Assembly: GCF_003931855.1 (NCBI RefSeq)
Contig: NZ_CP034248.1
Span: 3,224,001-3,288,000, forward strand
From: Paenibacillus lentus
GTDB lineage: Bacteria > Bacillota > Bacilli > Paenibacillales > Paenibacillaceae
DNA: 64,000 bases
Direction of reading: 5' to 3'
A model generated the notes under the pieces. That model was given only the letters and a program-made list of their open reading frames with translations, was not told where the DNA came from and did not search any database. Position 1 is the first letter of the stretch; every line of letters starts with the position of its first letter. Position numbers and translations under genes: made by a program. Of the stretch, positions 53,158-61,822 are shown piece after piece.

Positions 53158-54812
53158 ATGTATAAATTAATATTAGCAGATGATGAAGCGGACGTAAGGG
53201 AGGGGCTCATAGAGCAAGTCAATTGGGAAAGTCTAGGGTATATGGTCATGGATACGGCGGAGAACGGGAAGGAAGCGGCAGAACTGATTGAGAAACATGT
53301 CCCGGATGTCGTTGTGACCGATATTCAAATGCCGTTTATGAACGGCTTGCAGCTGTCGGAATGGATCAGAGCTCATTATCCTTCTACAAAAATTATCATA
53401 CTTACCGGTTATGAGGAGTTTGAATACGCACAGCAGGCGATCCGATTGCAAATTGATGAATACATACTTAAACCGTTCTCTGCAGGCGAGTTGGCAGCGG
53501 TGTTGCAGAAGGTGAAGTATCTTATCGACCAGGAGCTGGCAGAGCACGAGAATATGCAGAGATTGAAGGAGCATTACCGCCAAAACTTGCCGATTTTGAA
53601 GAGCTTGTTCCTCTCTTCGCTAGTGTCTCGACGAATACCGGAGGTTGAAATACGGGAGAAGAGCAGGCAGTATGAGCTGGACTTGGAGGGGCGGGGCTAT
53701 ATGGCTTCGGTCATTAGTGTAGACTCACAACAGCTTCCGGAGCGGAAGGAAGGGGATTTCTCGGCAGCCGAATTATCATCTCTGCATAACATGAAGGATA
53801 ATGAGCTTCAACTGTTTGCAGTGCTGAATATCGCGGATGAAATCATAAAACGGGAACAATTCGGTCGCATCTTCATTCATCATGAAGTCGTCGTGCTGCT
53901 CAGCATAAGCGCGGTGGAAGACCAAGAGGATGTTAGCACGAGAACACTGGAGATTCTCGAGGAAATTCGCTTTAGCGTTGAGCGTTATCTCAAGCTACGC
54001 GTTACCATTGGAGCAGGTTCGGTCGTCATGAATTTGAGTGATCTTGTGACTTCTTACGAGGAAGCACAGCAGGCGATGGATTACCGTTTGATTCTTGGTC
54101 ATAATAAAGTGATTTGGATTCATGATGTCGAGTCTCGGCAGAGCATGCCATTCAATTATGACGATACTTGCGAGAAAAAGTTGATTCGCTGCCTTAAGGT
54201 GGGAAGCGATGAGGAATTGCATCAATTACTGAACGAGTTATTCTCGGTACTGGTCGACAGCAAGATGTCCTATGAGGATTTCCAAGTGCATGTACTGGAA
54301 ATGCTAACGACGGTCATTCGAGTTGCTAAAGAATTCGGGTCAACCTGGATCAGTTGTTTGGCGACGAGGGAGCACTTCTTGGATATTTTGCCAAAATCAC
54401 ACGTGTTAGTGAAGCAAAGGCCTGGTTTACAGGTATTTGCGTCAAGTTAAGAAGTTCGATCGCAAGAGATCGGCAGTCCTGCTACAGCCAATTAGTCTCA
54501 GAATCCAAGGAATACATCGAAGCCAATTATCATGACAGCGATATTTCAATTAACAGAGTATGCAAGCACTTACATATAAGTACGGGGTATTTCAGCAATA
54601 TTTTCAAAAAGGAAATGAAAACGACCTTCGTCAATTATTTGCTGGGCGTCCGTATGGAAGCTGCGCAGTATTTACTTCGGAACACAGAATTGAAAGCGTT
54701 TGAAATCGCGGAGAGGATAGGTTTTGCCGATCCCAATTACTTCAGCTTCTGCTTTCGGAAGAAATTTGGTATTTCTCCGAAGGAGTATCGAAATGGAGCT
54801 GAGTCGCCATGA
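53158..54812 (+). pseudogene. YesN-type AraC-family response regulator, frameshifted
   Basis: Receiver domain at residues 1-120 with phosphorylated Asp55 in VVVTDIQMPFMNG, a long helical middle, and a C-terminal AraC double HTH (INRVCKHLHISTGYFSNIF; FADPNYFSFCFRKKFG) that lies in another frame. The break is near 54340: the first frame reads on into noise and stops at 54448, while the correct continuation NLDQLFGDEGALLGYF begins one base off. Restoring one G in GAATTCGGGTCAAC (GGGTC to GGGGTC) would give an uninterrupted protein. ATG 53158 is preceded by GAGGGG. As is, it lacks DNA binding. It would have controlled the neighbouring sugar transporter. Confidence 0.85.
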
Positions 54813-55282
54813 GACTATGGAAGCATGTCTGCTCGCTGTTCAAGTCATTTCATATACGAAAAATCCAGACGATTATTTCGTTATCGACCACAACGATTAC
54901 GGTGTTTGTGGTCATTCTTGTCAGCTATATGTTATTTGACCGCTTTTCCAAAGTCTCAGAAGAAAATACATATTTGAACTTAAATCAAATTATTGAGCAA
55001 GTGAATGCAAATTTGGAGCTGTATGTGAGTGGAATGGAGGATGTGTTCGAGGTTGCTGAGGCGAAGGTCAACGCGGGAGGAAAGCGAAGTGACCAGACGC
55101 TAGAGGAGCAGCTGGGCACGATTTTGAGCACGCGTGAGGATCTTGTGTCGATCGCTCTTTTCTCGATGGATGGGCAACTGGTGCGCAACGTACCTTCTAT
55201 TCCAATGCGGCAAAATACGAAGCTGACGGAGCAGGCATGGCTCCATGGTTGCGATTTACGGCATCAATTCTCTGTATTTTGA
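54809..55282 (+). pseudogene. YesM-type sensor histidine kinase, N-terminal fragment
   Basis: Starts at ATG 54809, overlapping the regulator stop (ATGA). It encodes a membrane helix (TITVFVVILVSYMLF) and the beginning of an extracellular sensor domain up to LTEQAWL near 55240. After that the frame is out of register with foreign sequence and stops at 55280. The rest of the sensor, the second helix and the whole kinase domain are missing. The remnant belongs with the frameshifted regulator upstream. Confidence 0.82.
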
Positions 55283-55838
55283 TACTGAGCCAAACCATTC
55301 TCAGCCGATTGGCGGGCTGCGCGAGGATTTTACAACGCTGGGCTCAGGGAGCATCGGCACGGGACAATTTTCTATACCTAATATTGTGATCATCGCGATA
55401 ATCGTCTGTCTTATCGTATGGGTCATGTTCAACAAGACAAGACTCGGCAAAAATATGTATGCGATCGGCGGTAATGAGCAGGCTGCGAAAGTATCGGGCA
55501 TTAATGTTTCCAGAAACCTGATCATCATTTATTCAATCGCTGGCGCATTGTATGGCCTGGCTGGCGTGCTAGAAGCGGCGCGTACGGGCGGCGCTACGAA
55601 CAACTATGGAAATATGTACGAGCTTGATGCAATTGCTGCTTGTGTTGTCGGTGGAGTCTCGACAACAGGCGGAATTGGCAAGGTTCAAGGTGTGATGGCC
55701 GGGGTACTTATTTTTACAGTGATCAACTATGGATTGACATTTATCGGTGTCGGTCCGTATTGGCAGCAAATTATTAAAGGGGCGATTATCGTTGCGGCTG
55801 TAGCTTTTGATATGCGCAAATATGCGGCTAAAAAGTAA
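55245..55838 (+). pseudogene. MglC-type galactoside ABC permease, C-terminal fragment
   Basis: From 55245 the frame reads IYGINSLYFDTEPN, then helices and the conserved NMYAIGGNEQAAKVSGI, AGVLEAARTGGATNNYG, ACVVGGVSTTGGIGK and a basic end. This is the second half of a galactose/methyl-galactoside permease. The first half and the usually preceding binding-protein and ATPase genes are missing. ATG 55245 is accidental and lacks a ribosome site. The joint with the kinase fragment lies at about 55236-55248, where CATGG occurs twice. Confidence 0.85.
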
Positions 55839-55937
55839 TTATTCCCATAAATTACTCATGCAGTATTCGGACAGTCATGTTAGAATATGACATGATACTC
55901 CAAAGAATGTAAGGAGTCTGAGGGAGGAATATACAGC

Positions 55938-56477
55938 ATGAATAAATCAAAGGTGGCAGCGTTTCTGTCAGGTGTGATGTTATTCAGCTTGACAGCTTCG
56001 CTAGCAGCGGCTCCATTGTTGACAGGCTCGGGAACGATCTTTGCGGCCACAGCAAAAACAACTCAGGCATCGGCCAAGCAGATGGCTGCCGTATATGCGA
56101 AAATCCAAGCTGAAAATGCGGCTAAGGTAGTCGCTTTGGTGAATGTGGAACGAAAAAATGCGGGACTGAAGCCGCTTGTTGTGCATACGAACTTATCCAA
56201 AATGGCTAAAGACAAAGCAATTGATATGTACAAAAATAACTATTTTAGTCACAGCTCGCCCAAATATGGATCGCCGTTCGACATGATGGATGCCTACAAT
56301 ATTACTTACCTTTATGCAGGCGAGAATATTGCCAAAGGGCAGAAGACGCCTTCTGAGGTCGTATCGGCATGGATGAACAGCCCGGGGCACAAAGCTAATA
56401 TCTTGAATTCCAAGTATACTTTAATCGGCGTGGGCTATTACAATGGACACTGGGTTCAGGCGTTTATTGGAAAATAA
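55938..56477 (+). CDS. Secreted CAP/SCP-domain protein (YkwD-like)
   Basis: 179 residues. A signal peptide (residues about 1-37, ending in ATA) is followed by a CAP domain from about residue 60: ALVNVERKNAGLKPLVVHTN, the metal/active-site His in YFSHSSPKYG, GENIAKGQ, and AWMNSPGHKANILNSKYT with the second His. CAP proteins of Bacillus are extracellular and often linked to sporulation or biofilm; the activity is unsettled. ATG 55938 follows GAGGGAGG. A terminator follows. Confidence 0.9.
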   Translation: MNKSKVAAFLSGVMLFSLTASLAAAPLLTGSGTIFAATAKTTQASAKQMAAVYAKIQAENAAKVVALVNVERKNAGLKPLVVHTNLSKMAKDKAIDMYKNNYFSHSSPKYGSPFDMMDAYNITYLYAGENIAKGQKTPSEVVSAWMNSPGHKANILNSKYTLIGVGYYNGHWVQAFIGK

Positions 56478-56497
56478 AAACGGCATGGATAGTTTTT

Positions 56498-56532
56498 ACC
56501 CGGCAACTAGGTTTGCCGGGTAATTATTTTTT
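56498..56532 (+). terminator. Intrinsic terminator after the CAP gene
   Basis: Stem ACCCGGCA / TGCCGGGT (56498-56505 and 56514-56521), eight-base loop, then AATTATTTTTTT. Confidence 0.8.
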
Positions 56533-56549
56533 TGAATAGACTCTTTCAT

Positions 56550-56600
56550 GAACAAGAGCTGTTACGTCATTCTCAAAGGATGACGTAACAGCTCTTGTTC
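56550..56600. repeat. Perfect 21-bp inverted repeat beside tRNA-Lys
   Basis: The arm 56550-56570 (starting GAACAAGAGCTG) is exactly complementary to 56580-56600, with a nine-base loop TCTCAAAGG. No T-run follows on either strand, so it is not an ordinary intrinsic terminator. It lies 12 bp downstream of the tRNA gene's 3' end. Confidence 0.75.
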
Positions 56601-56612
56601 AAGCTTAAAAAA

Positions 56613-56685
56613 TGGGTTATGCAGGGGTCGAACCTGCGACCTGCCGATTAAGAGTCGGCTGCTCTACCAGCTAAGCTAATAACCC
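56613..56685 (-). tRNA. tRNA-Lys (anticodon CTT)
   Basis: A 73-nt cloverleaf on the minus strand: acceptor GGGTTAT / ATAACCC, D-arm GCTTAGCTGGTAGAGC, anticodon stem GCCGA / TCGGC with loop CTCTTAA (anticodon CTT at 56652-56650), T-arm GCAGG-TTCGACC-CCTGC. The discriminator is A, and CCA is not encoded. It stands alone rather than in a tRNA cluster. Confidence 0.95.
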
Positions 56686-56889
56686 TTAGGATTCCTGCAA
56701 AAAATATTATACTCCTTTCTTTTTTGAAAATCTAGTTTTTTTATTTGGTTTTTTTATGGATATTACTAAAGGGGGGGACAAGCTGGATTTGCTTATTATT
56801 ATAAGAAGTTTTATGTTAGATATTAGCTGGAAAGGTTATTAAGGAACAAATGAATCGGAAATAATGGCACAGGAGGACAAGGATCAAAA

Positions 56890-57714
56890 ATGAATTCCAC
56901 ATCACGAATTTGGCGGACAACGGGGATATTATCGTTGTTGTCCACCTTATTGCTTATTGCCGGATTTCTGTACGCGGTGAGAGATGTGATATATCCTGGA
57001 GCGGCGGGAAGCGGTGCCGGGCTGAATCAAGGAGCGACCGAAAAATCTAGTGAAGAGTCTGGCCAACCGTTAGAGGAGGCGGACGTGCTGAATGTCGCAG
57101 CGATTGGTGACTCGCTTTCCAAAGGGACGGGTGACGATACCGGGAAAGGGTTTGCCCGACGATTCGTGGAACTGATCGTGGAGCAGGGGAAAGATTCCAA
57201 GCTGGTGAACAATCTTGGCATTAACGGTTTGACGACGGCTGGTCTCATGGCTCTATTGGATGAAAAGGGAGTCCAATATTCATTAAGCCAGGCTGATATC
57301 ATCATTTTGTCCATCGGTGGAAATGATCTGTTTGATGGGGCGGGGAATATGCAGTCCGGGGGAAGGATGCCCACGGAATCAGAGCTGGAGCAAACCGTGA
57401 CGCAAGCATCGAAGCAACTGGGGATGATCGCCGATAAAATTCTGGAGCTGAATCCTGAGGCGCAGCTTGTCTACATTAGCTTATATAACCCGTTTTCCGA
57501 TTTGCCCGGAATGCGGAAAATTGGCGATGAAGCCGTATCGCGCTGGAATCATACCGTTACGGATGTTTTTCAGGAGCGGGAAAGAACGCTTGTCGTGCCG
57601 ACCTTCGATTTATTTACATACAACTCGCAGAAATATTTATCCAGTGACCATTTTCATCCAAATGGGATAGGGTATCAGATGATTGCTGAACGGATTATGC
57701 AGGGCATTTATTGA
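56890..57714 (+). CDS. SGNH/GDSL-family hydrolase (YpmR-like), membrane-anchored
   Basis: 274 residues: an N-terminal membrane anchor (GILSLLSTLLLIAGFLYAV), a linker, and an SGNH domain from about residue 70. Catalytic Ser in AAIGDSLSKG, block III GGNDLF, and the Asp-His pair in SSDHFHPNGIGY are all present. It should hydrolyse ester bonds of a lipid or polysaccharide at the cell surface. AGGAGG lies 12 bases before ATG 56890. Single gene between the tRNA and an ABC transporter. Confidence 0.88.
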   Translation: MNSTSRIWRTTGILSLLSTLLLIAGFLYAVRDVIYPGAAGSGAGLNQGATEKSSEESGQPLEEADVLNVAAIGDSLSKGTGDDTGKGFARRFVELIVEQGKDSKLVNNLGINGLTTAGLMALLDEKGVQYSLSQADIIILSIGGNDLFDGAGNMQSGGRMPTESELEQTVTQASKQLGMIADKILELNPEAQLVYISLYNPFSDLPGMRKIGDEAVSRWNHTVTDVFQERERTLVVPTFDLFTYNSQKYLSSDHFHPNGIGYQMIAERIMQGIY

Positions 57715-57765
57715 CGATGCAGCATCAATCATGTGCAAGCAGACATGGCATAAGGAGTGAGATAG

Positions 57766-58761
57766 ATGACGGCGACGGATGAGGCTGTGAAGGGACAAGA
57801 ACAAAAGGGACGGCAAGCGGTGCTCAGTGTCGAGCGCCTTCGGAAGAAGATCGGACGCAAATGGATCGTACAGGATGTGACGTTCGAAGTACATGAGGGC
57901 GAGGTATTTGGTTTTCTTGGCCCCAATGGAGCAGGCAAGACGACAACGATCCGAATGCTGGTCGATTTGATACGTCCGACCGAAGGGAAGGTGACGATCT
58001 GTGGCTATGATGTGAGAAGACAGCCAGAGCAGGCGCTCGCGTATGTAGGTTCGATTGTCGAGAATCCTGAGATGTATCCTTATTTGACCGGATGGGAAAA
58101 TCTGCAGCATTTTGGCCGGATGTTGTCCGGTGTGGATGAGCGGCGGATTGCCGAGGTGGTGGAAATCGTTGGTCTTGACCAGCGTATTCATGATAAAGTT
58201 AAGACATATTCGCTTGGCATGCGGCAGCGTCTCGGGATTGCACAGGCCTTGCTTGGACGACCCAGGCTGTTGATTCTGGATGAGCCGACGAATGGGCTCG
58301 ATCCGAAGGGGATCAAGGAGCTGCGCCTCTTTATTCGGCGGCTTGCCGAAGAGGGCTTAGCCGTATTTGTGTCCAGTCATTTGCTTAGCGAAATTCAATT
58401 ACTATGTGATCGTGTAGCGATTATTAGCCGAGGCCGCGTGCTTGCGGTAGGCGCCGTCGAAGAGTTGATCTCAGAAAACTCCAATTATATGATATGGGAG
58501 CTTGCCCCCCGCGACCACGGGCTCAAACTGCTGGAGGCAGCCGGGGTTACGTTAATTCCTGACGCGGATGCGGTGCTGGATGCTACAATCATTGCTGGAA
58601 TGAGCGAAGAGGCCATTGTTACGCAAATGGTGCCTGAGGATGTCCAAGCAATCCTTCCTCGCCTTGTGGCCGAGGGCATCCAAATTCACGCTGTTCAAAG
58701 AATCAATCCTACATTAGAGCAGCTATTCCTGGAATTGACGGAAGGTGAGAGTATTGAATAG
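57766..58761 (+). CDS. ABC-2 type transporter ATP-binding protein
   Basis: 331 residues: Walker A FLGPNGAGKTTTIRML near residue 50, signature YSLGMRQRLGIAQALLG near 145, and Walker B LLILDEPTNGLDP near 167. A C-terminal region of about 100 residues of the bacitracin/BcrA or gliding-type ATPases follows. ATG 57766 follows AGGAGTGAG. It overlaps the permease gene by eight bases. The substrate is not evident. Confidence 0.92.
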   Translation: MTATDEAVKGQEQKGRQAVLSVERLRKKIGRKWIVQDVTFEVHEGEVFGFLGPNGAGKTTTIRMLVDLIRPTEGKVTICGYDVRRQPEQALAYVGSIVENPEMYPYLTGWENLQHFGRMLSGVDERRIAEVVEIVGLDQRIHDKVKTYSLGMRQRLGIAQALLGRPRLLILDEPTNGLDPKGIKELRLFIRRLAEEGLAVFVSSHLLSEIQLLCDRVAIISRGRVLAVGAVEELISENSNYMIWELAPRDHGLKLLEAAGVTLIPDADAVLDATIIAGMSEEAIVTQMVPEDVQAILPRLVAEGIQIHAVQRINPTLEQLFLELTEGESIE

Positions 58762-59743
58762 TATGATGGCATTAGTGAAAAATGAAACGATCAAGATGAT
58801 CAAGAAGAAGCGCTTTTATGTCATTCTGCTGGTTCTGCTCGTTCTTGTACCTATGTTCTCTTATGCACAATTGAGGGCAGCTGAGGATAAACGGAGTAAA
58901 TTCGGCACAGATTGGCGCCGGGAGGTACAACAGGCGATTACCGATAATCAAAACTCGCTGGGCAGCGACCGCGTGCCGGAGGAGTGGAAGAAATACCGCC
59001 AAATTTATATTCAGCAGATGAAATATTACTTGGAGCAGGATGTGAACCCTAGGCAGCCGGGAGCCGTCGCTTTCACGAAGGAATTCTTGGATAATGCGGC
59101 GACTTTATTTATTCCGCTGCTCATTATGGGGATCGGGTCGGATATCATTTCTTCCGAACGAACGAGCGGGACAATCAAAATGCTGCTGACACGGCCGATC
59201 AGACGCTGGAAAGTGCTGATGAGTAAGCTGATTACTCTGCTGATGTTCGTATCGCTCATCGTCGTGTCCACGTTTGTTGTCTGTTATTTGGTGTCCGGAT
59301 TGTTCTTTGGCTATAAAGGTTTCAATTTGCCGGTGTTTACCGGATTTAAGCTTCAAGGTGCAGATGTCGATATATCAGGAGTACACGCTGTACCTCAGTG
59401 GAAATATATATTGATGCAAATGGGGCTAATCTGGTTTGTTAGTACTATCGTGGCTATGCTAGCATTCATGGTGTCTGTACTCGTCCGCAGTACGGCGGCA
59501 AGTATAGTAATTATGATGGCCGCGTTAATTGCCGGCAATATTCTCACGAATTTAGCCTCAGCATGGACGAGCGCGAAATATTTATTTATGGTGAATTTAG
59601 GATTGACGCAATATTTGGCGGGAACGCCTGCTCCGATTGAGGGAATGACGCTTGGTTTCTCGCTGGCGGTGCTTGCCGCTTGGGGGTTTGTTTCACTTAT
59701 TGTTTCATTCCTTGTCTTTACGAAACAGGACATCATGAATTAA
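58754..59743 (+). CDS. ABC-2 type transporter permease
   Basis: About 329 residues with a first membrane helix (FYVILLVLLVLVPMFSYA), a large extracellular loop, and five more helices, including the conserved block ISSERTSGTIKMLLTRPIRR before helix 3. The start is probably TTG 58754 after AAGGTGAG; ATG 58763 and GTG 58745 are alternatives. Forms a two-gene exporter with the preceding ATPase. Confidence 0.88.
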   Translation: MNSMMALVKNETIKMIKKKRFYVILLVLLVLVPMFSYAQLRAAEDKRSKFGTDWRREVQQAITDNQNSLGSDRVPEEWKKYRQIYIQQMKYYLEQDVNPRQPGAVAFTKEFLDNAATLFIPLLIMGIGSDIISSERTSGTIKMLLTRPIRRWKVLMSKLITLLMFVSLIVVSTFVVCYLVSGLFFGYKGFNLPVFTGFKLQGADVDISGVHAVPQWKYILMQMGLIWFVSTIVAMLAFMVSVLVRSTAASIVIMMAALIAGNILTNLASAWTSAKYLFMVNLGLTQYLAGTPAPIEGMTLGFSLAVLAAWGFVSLIVSFLVFTKQDIMN

Positions 59744-59823
59744 AATGTACAAGGAAACCAAAACATCTGTTTGCATTTATGATTAAAATGTCTACATAAA
59801 GAAGTATAAAAGGGGGAGCATGA

Positions 59824-61809
59824 ATGGCCGATCAAATCGATTTGTTTGAGGACGCTGCCTTGCCAGGGGCAGGCACAGCGGCTTCAGGATACGACGCGGA
59901 CGACATTCAAGTGCTCGAAGGGCTTGTCGCGGTACGCAAACGACCTGGTATGTATATCGGTAGTACGAGCTCGTCGGGACTTCATCATTTGCTGTGGGAA
60001 ATCGTAGATAATGCCGTAGACGAGCATCTGGCAAAGTACTGTTCAAAAATCGATATTTCACTGAATAAAGACGGTTCAGTCACGGTATTCGACAATGGGC
60101 GAGGCATTCCAACGAGCATTCACAAAACCGGGATTCCAACCCCGCAGGTCGTGTTCACGATTCTGCATGCTGGGGGGAAATTTGGCGGTTCAGGCTATAA
60201 AAAATCAGGCGGCCTGCACGGTGTTGGCGCTTCGGTAACGAATGCGTTGTCTGAGTGGCTTGAAGTAGATATTTATCGTGATGGTAAAATTCACCGCCAG
60301 CGCTTTGAGTATTGGGTTGATAAAAAAGGGGTAGAGCATGTCGGCGAGCCAGTGACCGGTCTAGAAATCATCGGCAACACGAACCGGACTGGAACAAAAG
60401 TTACGTTCAAGCCGGATATCCGCGTATTTCCTGCAGGTATCGGGCTTAACTATGATACGCTGGCTGAGCGTTTGCAAGAGATTGCCTTCTTGAATTCCGG
60501 GCTCAAAGTTACGTTGAAGGACGAACGCTCTGATCGTGCGGACGAGTTCTTCTACGAGGGTGGAGCAAGTCAGTTTGTCCAGTTTCTGAATGAAGGCAAG
60601 GATGTGCTTCATGATGTAATCCACTTTTACGCGGAAAAAGAAGATGTCGAGGTCGAGGTTGCTTTGCAATATAACAGCGGATATACCGAGACGCTGGTCT
60701 CGTTCGTCAACTCGATTCCTACTCGCGGAGGAGGCACACATGAGACGGGCTTCAAAACAGCTTATACGAGGGTAATGAACGATTACGCGCGTAAGAACGG
60801 CATCTTGAAGGAAAAGGACAAGAATTTGGAGGGGACGGATCTGCGCGAAGGGATGATGGCGGTCATCAGCGTGAAAATGGCGGAGGTTGAGTTCGTTGGC
60901 CAGACGAAGGATCAACTCGGCAGCGCCTCAGCCCGTAGTACGGTAGATACCGTCGTGTCGGACAATATAGCGCTATTTCTGGAGGAAAATCCACAGGTTG
61001 CGCAATTGCTTATTAAGAAGGCTGTACAGGCATCCAAGGCGCGCGAAGCAGCTCGCAAAGCCAGGGATGATATGCGAACGGGAAAAAAGCGCAGCGAGAG
61101 CTCTAATCTCGGCGGCAAGCTGACACCTGCCCAATCGAAGGATTTTACACGCAATGAGCTGTTTATCGTTGAGGGTGACTCAGCCGGGGGGTCCGCTAAG
61201 CAGGGACGGGACTCGAAAATCCAGGCTATCCTTCCGTTGAAAGGGAAGCCGATGAACCCGGAGAAGGCGAAGCTCGCGGATATATTGAAGCATGATGAGT
61301 ATCGTTACATTACTTCGGCAATCGGCGCAGGAATCGGGACGGAATTTGCGCTAGAAGACAGCAATTATTCCAAAATCATCATTATGACGGACGCGGACAC
61401 GGATGGTGCGCATATCCAAGTGCTGCTGTTGACTTTCTTTTATCGCTATATGAAACCGCTGATCGATGCGGGACGGATATATATTGCCCAGCCCCCGTTA
61501 TATAAAATTACGCGTAAATCCGGCAAGCTGGAGACCGTAAGATATGCATGGACCGATGAGCAGCTTCAAAACTATTTGAAGGAATTTGGTAAAAACTTTG
61601 AATTGCAGCGTTATAAAGGGCTCGGTGAAATGAACCCTGATCAGCTCTGGGAAACCACGATGAATCCGGAGACGCGCACATTGCTCCAAGTAAGGATAGA
61701 AGACGCAGCGAAGGCCGAACGCCGCGTGTCCACGTTGATGGGCGATAAGGTCGATCCGCGAAAGCGCTGGATCGTCGAGAATGTAGATTTCACGGAGTAT
61801 GAGGAATAG
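59824..61809 (+). CDS. parE: DNA topoisomerase IV subunit B
   Basis: 661 residues. GHKL ATPase domain (EIVDNAVDEHLAKYC; GRGIPTSIH; GGLHGVGASVTNAL), transducer domain, and Toprim domain with metal ligands Glu in LFIVEGDSAGGSAKQGRD and Asp-Asp in MTDADTDGAHIQ. ATG 59824 follows GGGGGAG. With parC, 13 bp downstream, it makes the enzyme that separates daughter chromosomes. The order parE-parC is the usual one. Confidence 0.96.
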   Translation: MADQIDLFEDAALPGAGTAASGYDADDIQVLEGLVAVRKRPGMYIGSTSSSGLHHLLWEIVDNAVDEHLAKYCSKIDISLNKDGSVTVFDNGRGIPTSIHKTGIPTPQVVFTILHAGGKFGGSGYKKSGGLHGVGASVTNALSEWLEVDIYRDGKIHRQRFEYWVDKKGVEHVGEPVTGLEIIGNTNRTGTKVTFKPDIRVFPAGIGLNYDTLAERLQEIAFLNSGLKVTLKDERSDRADEFFYEGGASQFVQFLNEGKDVLHDVIHFYAEKEDVEVEVALQYNSGYTETLVSFVNSIPTRGGGTHETGFKTAYTRVMNDYARKNGILKEKDKNLEGTDLREGMMAVISVKMAEVEFVGQTKDQLGSASARSTVDTVVSDNIALFLEENPQVAQLLIKKAVQASKAREAARKARDDMRTGKKRSESSNLGGKLTPAQSKDFTRNELFIVEGDSAGGSAKQGRDSKIQAILPLKGKPMNPEKAKLADILKHDEYRYITSAIGAGIGTEFALEDSNYSKIIIMTDADTDGAHIQVLLLTFFYRYMKPLIDAGRIYIAQPPLYKITRKSGKLETVRYAWTDEQLQNYLKEFGKNFELQRYKGLGEMNPDQLWETTMNPETRTLLQVRIEDAAKAERRVSTLMGDKVDPRKRWIVENVDFTEYEE

Positions 61810-61822
61810 AGGGTGACATGAT

